This document shows positions 7,931-14,692 of a stretch of 14,692 bases of DNA, one piece after another (positions within the stretch are counted from its first letter, which is position 1; each line of letters starts with the position of its first letter). This stretch comes from Thermococcales archaeon 44_46. GTDB lineage: Archaea > Methanobacteriota_B > Thermococci > Thermococcales > Thermococcaceae. Location: positions 1 through 14,692 of the forward strand of contig LGET01000015.1 in NCBI GenBank assembly GCA_001507935.1. The letters run 5' to 3'. Both the position numbers and the translations under genes were made by a program. The notes under the pieces are model-generated. The model ran no database searches and had not been told where the DNA came from. It saw only the letters and a program-made list of their open reading frames with translations.

Positions 7931-8002
7931 AAAGATTTATACCAAGAAACAATGAAGAATATTTATGGACATTAATGTTAAAGAATCTGCGGAGATGATA
8001 AC
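7931..8002 (+). promoter_or_regulatory. tdh promoter region and ribosome binding site
   Basis: Two TATA candidates are seen. TTTATA at 7936-7941, preceded by A/G-rich AAAAAGA, predicts a start near 7964; TATTTATG at 7959-7966 predicts one near 7990. GGAGATGAT at 7991-7999 is a near-perfect ribosome site 3 nt before ATG 8003. I see no hairpin in the leader. The rest of the divergent gap (7828-7930) is A/T-rich with no gene I can support. Confidence 0.6.
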
Positions 8003-9055
8003 ATGAATGAAAAGATGACCGCTATTATGAAAACCAAACCTGCTTACGGTGCTGAACTTGTTGAGGTTGATGTCCCACAGCCAAGGGAAGGAGAAGTTCT
8101 CATCAAGGTTCTTGCAACTAGCATCTGCGGAACCGACCTTCACATCTACGAATGGAATGATTGGGCACAGAGCAGAATAAAGCCCCCCCAGATAATGGGT
8201 CATGAGGTCGCTGGAGAGGTCGTGGAGGTTGGAAAAGGAGTAGATGACATTCAAGTAGGCGACTACATCTCTGCAGAGACTCACATGGTTTGCGGAAAAT
8301 GCTATCAATGCAGAAACGGCAACTACCATGTTTGTCAGAACACCAAGATATTTGGAGTAGACACCGATGGTGTCTTTGCGGAATACGCAATAGTTCCAGC
8401 TCAAAATGCGTGGAAGAACCCGAGGGATATTCCCCCAGAATACGCGACACTTCAAGAGCCGTTGGGTAATGCCGTCGATACTGTTTTAGCCGGGCCAATT
8501 GCAGGTAAAACTGTTCTCATAACCGGTGCTGGGCCCTTAGGTCTTCTGGGTATAACGGTGGCAAAGGCAAGTGGAGCTTCTCTGGTAATCGTAAGCGAAC
8601 CGAGCGAATTCAGAAGAGAGCTGGCTAAAAAGGTGGGTGCTGATGTCATCATAAACCCTATGGAAGAGGATGTCGTAAAGGAAGTGAAAGACCTGACGGA
8701 TGGTAATGGGGTTGACGTTTTTCTTGAATTCAGTGGTGCTCCAAAGGCCCTTGAGCAGGGGTTACGGGCGGTTACGCCGGCGGGAAGGGTTAGTCTTTTG
8801 GGTCTCTTCCCAAGGGAGGTTACCTTCGACGTTAACAACCTCATAATCTTCAAAGCACTGGAGGTTCATGGGATTACTGGAAGACACCTTTGGCAGACCT
8901 GGTATACAGTTTCCAACCTCCTTAGAAGCGGAAAGCTCAACTTAGATCCAATAATCACGCACAAGTACAAGGGATTCGATAAGTTTGAAGAAGCTTTTGA
9001 GCTCATGCGTGCTGGAAAAACGGGTAAGGTCGTGTTCTTCCCCCACAAGCACTGA
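8003..9055 (+). CDS. tdh: L-threonine 3-dehydrogenase
   Basis: 350 aa, zinc-dependent medium-chain dehydrogenase. Oxidises L-threonine with NAD+ to 2-amino-3-ketobutyrate, feeding glycine and acetyl-CoA formation. Visible: catalytic zinc ligands C42 ([13 protein letters not shown], 40-52) and H67-E68 (MGHEVAG), with E152 in [11 protein letters not shown]. The structural zinc lobe has C97, C100, C103 and C111. The NAD-binding Rossmann motif is GAGPLG at 175-180, and [11 protein letters not shown] lies at 292-302. Sequence features match the well-studied Pyrococcus/Thermococcus threonine dehydrogenases closely. It stands alone, with its own promoter upstream and a T-run downstream; no glycine C-acetyltransferase gene is next to it here. 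Confidence 0.97.
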   Translation: MNEKMTAIMKTKPAYGAELVEVDVPQPREGEVLIKVLATSICGTDLHIYEWNDWAQSRIKPPQIMGHEVAGEVVEVGKGVDDIQVGDYISAETHMVCGKCYQCRNGNYHVCQNTKIFGVDTDGVFAEYAIVPAQNAWKNPRDIPPEYATLQEPLGNAVDTVLAGPIAGKTVLITGAGPLGLLGITVAKASGASLVIVSEPSEFRRELAKKVGADVIINPMEEDVVKEVKDLTDGNGVDVFLEFSGAPKALEQGLRAVTPAGRVSLLGLFPREVTFDVNNLIIFKALEVHGITGRHLWQTWYTVSNLLRSGKLNLDPIITHKYKGFDKFEEAFELMRAGKTGKVVFFPHKH

Positions 9056-9074
9056 CTTTTTTTACTTTCTTTAT
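9056..9074 (+). terminator. T-rich terminator after tdh
   Basis: Directly after the tdh stop comes C followed by seven T, then ACTTTCTTTAT. A U-rich run without a hairpin is the usual archaeal terminator. Confidence 0.6.
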
Positions 9075-9085
9075 CTTCACCACCG

Positions 9086-9130
9086 CAATTTTTAAGTAAG
9101 TCTTGTGAGACTCTTTTCGGGGGGTTGATA
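9086..9130 (+). promoter_or_regulatory. pheST promoter and ribosome binding site
   Basis: CAATTTTTAAG at 9087-9095 is TATA-like and predicts a start near 9118. GGGGGG at 9119-9124 then lies at the very 5' end of the mRNA, 6 nt before ATG 9131. The in-frame TTG at 9125 abuts this site and is rejected as a start. Confidence 0.6.
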
Positions 9131-10642
9131 ATGGAATTAAGCTATCAAGAAAAATTAACTCTCATCAAGCTCAAGGATTTGAAAAAGGCGAAATTCGAAG
9201 ATCTCGTTAAAGAAACTGGGCTTGACCAGGTAGCGGTGATGAGAGCTGTTCTATGGCTCCAGAGTAAGGGCCTTGCAAAGCTCCACGAAAGGCAGAAGAC
9301 GATCGTAAGGATAACAGAGCTGGGAAGGAAATATGCAGAAATTGGACTTCCAGAGAGGAGAGCCCTGAAGCTGCTTGTAGAGAAGGGCAAAGTTTCTCTT
9401 GACGAGCTAAGGGAAGTTCTGAGTGAGGATGAGCTTAAGCCCATTGTTGGAATCCTGAGGAAAGAAGGGTGGGCAAATGTCAAAAAAGAAGACGGAAAGC
9501 TTGTTCTTGAGGTTACCGAAAAGGGACAAGCAGCGATTTCTGAGGAGAGGCCCATTGACAAAGCATTAAAAATCCTTGCAGAAAAGGGAGAAGTTGATGC
9601 AAAGGAGCTAGAAGGTCTCGTCCCTGTTAAGGAACTGAAGAGCAGAAAGATTGGGGAAGAAGACACTAAGGCAGAGAGAGAGGTAGAGATCACAGAGGAA
9701 GGGATGAAACTCGCTGAGAGTGGTCTTGAGCTCAAGGAAGAGGTCTCAGTTTTAACTCCAGAGCTCATAAAGAGTGGGGAATGGAGAAAGGTTGAGTTCA
9801 AACGCTTTAACATTCAAGCCCCTGTGAGGAGAGTCTATCCTGGCAAAAAGCAACCTTATAGGGTTTTTCTCGATAAGATAAGGAGAAAGCTTATAGAGAT
9901 GGGCTTTATTGAAATGACTGCAGAGAGCTTAATAGAGACTCAGTTCTGGAATTTCGATGCTTTGTTCCAGCCGCAGAACCATCCAGCAAGAGACTGGACA
10001 GACACCTACCAGTTAAAGTATCCAAAATATGGCTCTCTCCCGGATGAGGAGCTTGTGGAAAAGGTTAGAGCATCTCATGAGCACGGCTGGACAACGGGCT
10101 CGAGAGGATGGGGCTACAAGTGGGATCCGAGAATGGCCATGCTTTTAATGCCCAGAGCGCATGCAACAGCTCTAAGTGCAAGACAGCTTGGCAAAGGCGT
10201 TCAAATCCCGGGCAAATACTTCGCTATTCAAAGGGTCTTCAGGCCGGATGTTTTGGACAGAACGCATCTAATAGAGTTCAACCAGGTGGACGGATTCGTT
10301 GTTGATGAGAGCTTAACATTCAAACACCTCCTCGGAATCCTGAAGAGGTTTGCGGTTGAAATCGCTGGGGCAAAGAAAGTAAAGTTCCTTCCAGATTATT
10401 ACCCGTTTACAGAGCCGAGCGTTCAGATGAGCGCCTATCATGAAGAGCTCGGATGGGTAGAATTCGGGGGAGCGGGAATATTCAGAGAAGAGATGACAAA
10501 ACCGCTTGGAATAGATGTACCAGTAATTGCATGGGGAATCGGTATTGACAGATTGGCCATGTTTAAGCTGGGAATAGACGACATAAGATACCTCTTCAGC
10601 TATGACCTGAAGTGGTTGAGGGAAGCCAAGCTGGTGTGGTGA
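9131..10642 (+). CDS. pheS: phenylalanyl-tRNA synthetase alpha subunit
   Basis: 503 aa, archaeal/eukaryotic-type PheS, longer than the bacterial protein because of an N-terminal set of winged-helix repeats (about 1-200: [53 protein letters not shown]) that contact tRNA. The class II catalytic core follows: motif 1 region [20 protein letters not shown] (246-265), motif 2 [20 protein letters not shown] (364-383) and motif 3 [10 protein letters not shown] (469-478). [15 protein letters not shown] at 339-353 replaces the bacterial LLRTHTS segment. It forms an alpha2-beta2 enzyme with PheT that charges tRNA(Phe). The stop TGA at 10640-10642 is embedded in the pheT ribosome site, and the genes are 6 nt apart. 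Confidence 0.97.
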   Translation: MELSYQEKLTLIKLKDLKKAKFEDLVKETGLDQVAVMRAVLWLQSKGLAKLHERQKTIVRITELGRKYAEIGLPERRALKLLVEKGKVSLDELREVLSEDELKPIVGILRKEGWANVKKEDGKLVLEVTEKGQAAISEERPIDKALKILAEKGEVDAKELEGLVPVKELKSRKIGEEDTKAEREVEITEEGMKLAESGLELKEEVSVLTPELIKSGEWRKVEFKRFNIQAPVRRVYPGKKQPYRVFLDKIRRKLIEMGFIEMTAESLIETQFWNFDALFQPQNHPARDWTDTYQLKYPKYGSLPDEELVEKVRASHEHGWTTGSRGWGYKWDPRMAMLLMPRAHATALSARQLGKGVQIPGKYFAIQRVFRPDVLDRTHLIEFNQVDGFVVDESLTFKHLLGILKRFAVEIAGAKKVKFLPDYYPFTEPSVQMSAYHEELGWVEFGGAGIFREEMTKPLGIDVPVIAWGIGIDRLAMFKLGIDDIRYLFSYDLKWLREAKLVW

Positions 10643-10644
10643 TG
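10638..10644 (+). promoter_or_regulatory. pheT ribosome binding site overlapping the pheS stop
   Basis: GGTGATG overlaps the pheS TGA and lies 4 nt before ATG 10649. The ATG inside it (10642) is in another frame, so it is not the pheT start. The arrangement implies translational coupling. Confidence 0.7.
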
Positions 10645-10648
10645 AAAG

Positions 10649-12331
10649 ATGCCGAAGTTCGATGTTGCCAAGCATGACTTGGAGAGATTAGTCGGAAAGG
10701 AGTTCACGGTCGAAGAGTGGGAAGACTTATTCCTCTACGCGAAATGCGAGCTTGACGATGTGTGGGAGCACGAAGGTAAGATATACTTCAAAGCAGATGC
10801 CAAAGATACGAACAGGCCTGATTTATGGAGCGCCGAAGGAATAGCGAGACAGGTAAAATGGGCCCTTGGAATGGCGAAGGGTTTGCCGAGATATGAAATC
10901 GAAAAAAGTGACGTTGTCGTTTACGTAGATGAAAAGTTGAAGGACATAAGGCCCTATGGAGTATACGCCATAGTCGAGAACCTCAAGCTTGATGAGGAGG
11001 CACTGAGGCAGATAATCCAGCTTCAGGAGAAAATAGCACTCACCTTCGGAAGGAGAAGAAGGGAAGTTGCCATAGGAACGTTTGACTTTGACAAGATCAA
11101 GCCTCCCTTCTATTACAAGGCTGTTGAGCCAGATAAGATAAGATTTGTTCCGCTAAACAGCGACCGGGAAATGAGTGCTGATGAGATACTTGAGGAGCAC
11201 GAAAAGGGAAGAGAGTATGGACACTTGATTAAAGGAAAGCCCTATTACCCATTGCTTGTTGACAGGGAAGGAAACGTTCTCTCAATGCCCCCTGTTATAA
11301 ACTCCGAAACCCATGGAAAAGTTACAGAAGAGACTAGGAGCATCTTCATAGACATTACGGGATGGGACCTTAACAAGATTATGCTTGCTTTGAATGTAAT
11401 TGTAACTGCTCTAGCCGAGCGTGGCGGAAAAATAAGAAGCGTCAAGGTAGTTTACAAGGATTTCGAGATAGAGTCTCCCGACTTAACCCCCAAGGAGTTC
11501 GAGGTTGATCTCAGCTACATCAAGAGACTTGCGGGAGTTGAGCTCAGCGATGAGGAAATAAAAGACCTTCTTGAGCGCATGATGTACGAAGTTGAAATCG
11601 TCGATGGAAAGGCAAAGCTGAAGTATCCAGCGTTCAGAGACGATATAATGCACGCAAGGGATGTTTTAGAGGATGTCCTTATTGCCTACGGCTACAACAA
11701 CATTGTTCCTGAAGAGCCCAAGCTTGCCGTTCAAGGGAAAGGAAACGACTTTGTAGATTTCGAAAATGCTCTAAGGGACCTCATGGTAGGCTTTGGCCTT
11801 CAAGAGGTTATGACCTTCAATCTCACAAACAAGGAAGCACAGTTCGATAAGATGAACATCCCGGAAGAAGACATCGTGGAGATTGAGAACCCGATAAGCC
11901 AGAAATGGTCTGCGTTGAGAAAATGGCTCATTCCGAGCCTGATGGAGTTCTTAAGCCAGAACACCCACGAGGAGTATCCACAGAAAATCTTTGAGGTTGG
12001 TAAGGTGACCCTTATAGACGAAAGCAGAGAAACAAAGACCGTCAGCGAGAGCAAGCTTGCCGTTGCCCTTGCCCATCCAAAGGTGACCTTCACAGAAGCA
12101 AAGGAGATTCTTGACAGCCTGATGCGCCATCTTGGTGCTGAGTACGAGATTAAAGAGATAGAACACGGCTCCTTCATTCCGGGTAGAGTGGGAGAGATAA
12201 TAGTCAGTGGAAAGACCGTTGGGATAATAGGCGAAATACATCCACAGGTGCTTGAAAACTGGGGAATAGAAATGCCGGTAGCAGCTTTTGAGGTTTTCTT
12301 AAGGCCTTTCTATAAGGGAAGTTTTCTCTGA
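10649..12331 (+). CDS. pheT: phenylalanyl-tRNA synthetase beta subunit (archaeal type)
   Basis: 560 aa, the short archaeal/eukaryotic form: it lacks the N-terminal EMAP-like tRNA-binding domain and the C-terminal FDX-ACB anticodon domain of bacterial PheT. Domains seen: N-terminal DTNRPDLWSAEGIAR (53-67), a B3/B4 editing domain at about 100-250 (GRRRREVAIGTFDFDKI at 134-150), and a B5 domain at about 277-352 ending in the conserved YPAFRDDIMHARDV, then LEDVLIAYGYNNI. The B5 acidic residues (D331, D338, E341, D342) are intact. A catalytically inactive class II-like core (about 365-560) pairs with PheS. Expected function: structural partner of PheS and hydrolysis of mischarged Tyr-tRNA(Phe). 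Its last 33 nt are overlapped antisense by the small ORF at 12299-12460. Confidence 0.97.
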   Translation: MPKFDVAKHDLERLVGKEFTVEEWEDLFLYAKCELDDVWEHEGKIYFKADAKDTNRPDLWSAEGIARQVKWALGMAKGLPRYEIEKSDVVVYVDEKLKDIRPYGVYAIVENLKLDEEALRQIIQLQEKIALTFGRRRREVAIGTFDFDKIKPPFYYKAVEPDKIRFVPLNSDREMSADEILEEHEKGREYGHLIKGKPYYPLLVDREGNVLSMPPVINSETHGKVTEETRSIFIDITGWDLNKIMLALNVIVTALAERGGKIRSVKVVYKDFEIESPDLTPKEFEVDLSYIKRLAGVELSDEEIKDLLERMMYEVEIVDGKAKLKYPAFRDDIMHARDVLEDVLIAYGYNNIVPEEPKLAVQGKGNDFVDFENALRDLMVGFGLQEVMTFNLTNKEAQFDKMNIPEEDIVEIENPISQKWSALRKWLIPSLMEFLSQNTHEEYPQKIFEVGKVTLIDESRETKTVSESKLAVALAHPKVTFTEAKEILDSLMRHLGAEYEIKEIEHGSFIPGRVGEIIVSGKTVGIIGEIHPQVLENWGIEMPVAAFEVFLRPFYKGSFL

Positions 12332-12460
12332 TTTCTTCTTTTTTGACAATAAGAAAGAATTAAGAGAACCCTTCTTTTTGAAAAATTTCTTTGCAAATGT
12401 AAACATGATATCAAAGTTGATTAAGCACTCCATTGTCTCCACATCTATCTCAGCGATCAT
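12299..12460 (-). CDS. 53-codon small ORF, unrecognised, with promoter and strong ribosome site
   Basis: ATG 12460 to TAA 12299, 53 aa; I recognise no family. The first 19 residues (MIAEIDVETMECLINFDIM) are acidic and hydrophobic, the middle is FTFAKKFFKKKG, and the end is very Lys/Ser-rich (SKKKKSEK), so the product would be basic overall and could lie on a membrane surface or bind nucleic acid. Support for expression: GAGGTG at 12471-12466, 5 nt before the ATG, and a TATA-like box at 12500-12492 spaced for a start near 12470. Against: Lys/Phe-rich composition with A/T-rich codons, and a 3' end running 33 nt into pheT on the other strand. It may be a genuine small protein or the surviving 5' end of a decayed gene. 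Confidence 0.45.
   Translation of the reverse strand: MIAEIDVETMECLINFDIMFTFAKKFFKKKGSLNSFLLSKKKKSEKTSLIERP
12332..12345 (+). terminator. T-rich terminator after pheT
   Basis: TTTCTTCTTTTTTG follows the pheT stop at once, with no hairpin, as in other archaeal terminators. Confidence 0.55.
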
Positions 12461-12465
12461 TTGTT

Positions 12466-12501
12466 CACCTCGATTTTTTTCTAGGGGGTGGAAATTTTAA
12501 C
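12466..12501 (-). promoter_or_regulatory. promoter and ribosome site of the small ORF
   Basis: Minus-strand GGTTAAAATTTC (12502-12491) is TATA-like with its centre near 12496, predicting a start near 12470. GAGGTG (12471-12466) then falls at the extreme 5' end of the mRNA, the same layout as the pheS leader in this window. Confidence 0.45.
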
Positions 12502-12605
12502 CTTTTTCCTGTTTTTATTGTCAAACATTCAAAAATACTGTCCAATTAGTTCGGGCATATGGACACATTCACTTGATATTTGTAAAGACAAATGGGCGGA
12601 CAATC
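12502..12605. other. A/T-rich spacer with a short inverted repeat upstream of truA
   Basis: No supported gene. ATTTGT-AAAG-ACAAAT at 12578-12593 is a perfect 6-bp inverted repeat with a 4-nt loop, 12 bp before the truA TATA box. It could be a protein-binding site or chance in A/T-rich DNA. Confidence 0.3.
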
Positions 12606-12634
12606 CTTTTATAACCTTCCTCGAATTTCCACTC
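12606..12634 (+). promoter_or_regulatory. truA promoter, leaderless start
   Basis: CTTTTATAACC at 12606-12616 is a strong TATA box. Its centre is about 26 nt before ATG 12635, so transcription should begin at or within 1-2 nt of the start codon. No Shine-Dalgarno precedes the ATG, which agrees. Confidence 0.65.
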
Positions 12635-13435
12635 ATGAGGATAGCTCTAAAAATTGCCTACGATGGGAGAAGGTTTTACGGCTTTCAAAGACAGCCTGGG
12701 CTGAAAACAGTCGAGGGTGAGATAATCAGAGTGCTAACTAAGCTTGGAATAATCAAAGATCCGAAAGATGCCGGTTTTAAGGGCGCCTCAAGGACTGATA
12801 GAGGAGTCTCCGCTTTTGGAAACGTCATCGCGTTTAACACTTCGAAACCCGAACTCACATATCCGAGAATTCTGAACCATCACCTGCATGATGTATGGGT
12901 TCTAGGAAGGGCGCGGGTTTCTGAGGATTTTCATCCGAGATTCTGGAGCAAGGGAAAAGTCTACAGATACTACCTCTTCGATGAAGGCTTTGACCTTGAG
13001 AAAATGCAATCCTGTGCCGAGATGTTTGTAGGTGTTCACGACTTCTCAAACTTTGCCCGGCTTGAAGGGAACAGAGACCCTATAAGAAAGATAGACCGGA
13101 TTGAAATCTTCTCTAAGGGGAATGTAATCACAGTTGAAATCGAGGGAGAAAGCTTTCTCTGGGAAATGGTGAGAAGGATTGTAACGGCTCTTAGGCTTTG
13201 CGGCTTGGGTGTTTTATCAAGGGAGGAAGTGAGGAGAATGCTAAACGAAAAAGTTAATAAAAAGCTTCCTCCTGCTTCCCCAGAAAACCTTGTCCTGTGG
13301 GAGGTCAAGTACGACAGCATATCTTTTGAAAAAGACCCTTATGCAGTTGAAAAGGCAAAAAAAGAGTTCTTCAAAAGGTTTACACAGCACCTGATAACAG
13401 CAAGAATTTTTGAGGACTGGTTCACTTCTTTATAG
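12635..13435 (+). CDS. truA: tRNA pseudouridine synthase A
   Basis: 266 aa. Isomerises uridines to pseudouridine at positions 38-40 of the tRNA anticodon stem-loop. Visible: N-terminal IALKIAYDGRRFYGFQRQPG (3-22), catalytic motif GASRTDRGVSAFGN at 50-63 with D55 as nucleophile, DFHPRFWSKGKVYRYYL at 98-114 (the tyrosine/arginine region that packs on the target base), VGVHDFSNFAR at 132-142 and FLWEMVRRIV at 174-183. Start ATG 12635 fits the family N-terminus and the TATA box. The frame stays open upstream to GTG 12488, which would add 49 hydrophobic, unrelated residues across the promoter and is rejected. The last 14 bp overlap the 3' end of the convergent helicase gene. Confidence 0.96.
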   Translation: MRIALKIAYDGRRFYGFQRQPGLKTVEGEIIRVLTKLGIIKDPKDAGFKGASRTDRGVSAFGNVIAFNTSKPELTYPRILNHHLHDVWVLGRARVSEDFHPRFWSKGKVYRYYLFDEGFDLEKMQSCAEMFVGVHDFSNFARLEGNRDPIRKIDRIEIFSKGNVITVEIEGESFLWEMVRRIVTALRLCGLGVLSREEVRRMLNEKVNKKLPPASPENLVLWEVKYDSISFEKDPYAVEKAKKEFFKRFTQHLITARIFEDWFTSL

Positions 13436-14690
13436 CCCTCTCAAGCTCCTTATCATAATATTTTCCGTAGTACTGCTTCAGGGCTTTTTGCCTCTCTATG
13501 AAGTGCGTGAAGAGCAAGGGGTCTTCATCCTTCACGTCAACTATGACAGCACCGCTTCCACCTTTGGGCCTCAGTGCCCTTCCTATCGTCTGAATTGTCA
13601 TTATGTCGCTCTTTCCTCCGCCGGCCAGTATTATCGCTGAGATCTCTGGAATATCTACGCCCTCCTTCAGAAGTGTTGATACCAAAACCTTAATCTCGCC
13701 ATTTTTGAATTTTTCAAGAATCTCCCACCTGTTTGGACTCTTGGAGCTCAAAAACTCGGCATTTATGCCCCTCTGTTTGAGCATTTCTACAAGGATTTTT
13801 CCGTGCTCGATTCTCTTGACGTCTATTAGAACCCGGTGGCCTTGTTTCGCAAGCTTATATGCGGTCTCAACTATTGCCTTGTTTCTCTCTTCGTTTTCCA
13901 TAATTATTTCTTCATAAAGCTCCTTGTAGCGCTCCGCCAGCGGTGGCATAGATGATTCATATTCAATTATTCTAAACTTTGGCTTTGCGAGGAACTTTTC
14001 TTTTATCAAATCCTCGGCCTTAACTTCGTAGATTATTGGGCCTATTACGCCCTCTATCTTCAACTCCTCTCCCCTAATTCTCCTCCACGGAGTTGCGGAG
14101 AGACCAAACCTAAACCTCTGTGGAAGGCTTATTCCGAGTTCATAAAACTTTTCTGCAGCGGACGTTCTGTGGCATTCATCAAACACAACTACTGCATATG
14201 GAAGCTGGAGCTTATCAACTCCTCTGGAGAGGAGAGTTTGTATCATAGCTACTGTTACGGGCTTTTCTATCCAGTTGTTGTCCCCTATAATCCCAGCCTC
14301 AACTCCAAGAACCTTTTCTATGTTTTCGGCCCATTGATAAAGAAGCTCTTTGGTATGCACAACAATGAGGGATGATATGTTAAGTTCATAAATAATTCTC
14401 AGCCCTATTATTGTTTTTCCACTCCCCACGGGCAACGCTAAGACGCCCATACCTGCTTTTAGTGCTTTTTTAACAGCTTTTTCCTGATACTTTCTCAGCT
14501 TGTATTCTTCATTCCATGTCGCGTTTATCTCTACTCCTTCAATTTTTCTTTCATCAATTACTCTAACCCTGTATCCTTTTGAGTTTAGAAGTTGCTTTAC
14601 GCGGGGAAGTAAACCTACAGGGAAAGATTTTGTATGGGGGTCATACAGGCTCTCAGGCTTTTCCCATTTGCCGAAACTTTTTCGGTAAGT
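13422..14690 (-). CDS. XPB/Rad25-like superfamily 2 DNA helicase, N-terminus possibly beyond the window
   Basis: The frame is open from the window edge (codon 14690-14688) to TGA 13422; 422 residues are visible. The N-terminal part (TYRKSFGKWEKPESLYDPHT, then LLPRVKQLLNSKGYRVRVID) leads to a Q-motif-like WNEEYKLRKYQEKAVKKAL. SF2 motifs in visible numbering: Walker A LPVGSGKT at 86-93, Walker B/motif II VVVFDECHRTSA at 167-178 (DECH), motif III GLSATPWRR at 196-204, motif V LVSTLLKEGVDIPE at 336-349 and motif VI QTIGRALRPKGG at 367-378. Thus both RecA domains are complete. This layout is that of archaeal XPB-type helicases, linked to nucleotide excision repair; the nuclease partner Bax1 is not in the window. 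ATG 14450 is internal, too close to Walker A to be the start. The real start lies at or beyond the window edge. Confidence 0.9.
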   Translation of the reverse strand, partial: TYRKSFGKWEKPESLYDPHTKSFPVGLLPRVKQLLNSKGYRVRVIDERKIEGVEINATWNEEYKLRKYQEKAVKKALKAGMGVLALPVGSGKTIIGLRIIYELNISSLIVVHTKELLYQWAENIEKVLGVEAGIIGDNNWIEKPVTVAMIQTLLSRGVDKLQLPYAVVVFDECHRTSAAEKFYELGISLPQRFRFGLSATPWRRIRGEELKIEGVIGPIIYEVKAEDLIKEKFLAKPKFRIIEYESSMPPLAERYKELYEEIIMENEERNKAIVETAYKLAKQGHRVLIDVKRIEHGKILVEMLKQRGINAEFLSSKSPNRWEILEKFKNGEIKVLVSTLLKEGVDIPEISAIILAGGGKSDIMTIQTIGRALRPKGGSGAVIVDVKDEDPLLFTHFIERQKALKQYYGKYYDKELERAIKK

Positions 14691-14692
14691 TA

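Noticed and set aside
7804..7998. 64-codon plus-strand ORF between the TRAM gene and tdh, ending inside the tdh ribosome site
   Set aside because: It starts in the TRAM promoter, runs through both tdh TATA candidates, has no ribosome site and shows no domain.
9145..9813. 222-codon minus-strand ORF across the 5' half of pheS
   Set aside because: Ser/Leu/Phe-rich shadow of Glu/Lys/Arg-rich coding on the other strand; pheS is certain.
12488..12634. N-terminal extension of truA from GTG 12488, with a GGGGG tract before it and a hydrophobic, signal-like sequence
   Set aside because: The TruA fold begins at ATG 12635 and a TATA box at 12606 predicts a leaderless start there; the extension would cross the promoter.
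14451..14690. Taking ATG 14450 as the helicase start
   Set aside because: The open frame upstream encodes the conserved RKYQE Q-motif-like segment just before Walker A, so the gene begins further upstream.

Overview
The window reads as core chromosome of a hyperthermophilic euryarchaeon of the order Thermococcales (Thermococcus/Pyrococcus/Palaeococcus). The basis is archaeal gene content (GatDE, archaeal-type PheST, Pus10, class I HMG-CoA reductase, archaeal-type threonine 3-dehydrogenase), Lys/Glu-rich proteins, A/T-rich TATA boxes about 26 nt upstream of starts, GGTGAT/GGGGG ribosome binding sites and very short gaps. I cannot name the species. No rRNA, tRNA, CRISPR array, insertion sequence or phage gene was seen.

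Layout: (1) 1-1049, minus, pus10, whose C-terminus is cut by the window edge. It is divergent from a 97-aa HTH/zinc-ribbon regulator (1096-1389) across a 46-bp gap. (2) 1473-4681, plus, gatD-gatE, the Glu-tRNA(Gln) amidotransferase operon with a 1-nt overlap. (3) 4739-5371, plus, an unrecognised protein with two C-terminal membrane helices. It converges on (4) a minus-strand pair read right to left: a MinD/ParA-type ATPase (7396-6638), then HMG-CoA reductase (6614-5391). (5) 7767-7531, minus, a small TRAM-domain protein. (6) 8003-9055, plus, threonine 3-dehydrogenase. (7) 9131-12331, plus, pheS-pheT. (8) A 303-bp gap holding a 53-codon minus-strand small ORF with good expression signals, then truA (12635-13435). 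(9) An XPB/Rad25-like superfamily 2 helicase on minus (13422-14690), whose 3' end overlaps truA and whose N-terminus may lie beyond the window.

Functionally the window is dominated by tRNA maturation and charging: two pseudouridine synthases (Pus10, TruA), the route to Gln-tRNA(Gln) (GatDE) and Phe-tRNA synthesis (PheST), plus a likely RNA-binding TRAM protein. Lipid precursor synthesis (HMGR, the mevalonate step toward archaeal isoprenoid lipids), threonine catabolism and a repair/transcription-type helicase make up the rest. I found no clear new multi-gene system. The least explained items are the small antisense ORF at 12299-12460, the ATPase-HMGR pairing with a repeat-flanked promoter region, and the unknown membrane protein at 4739-5371.
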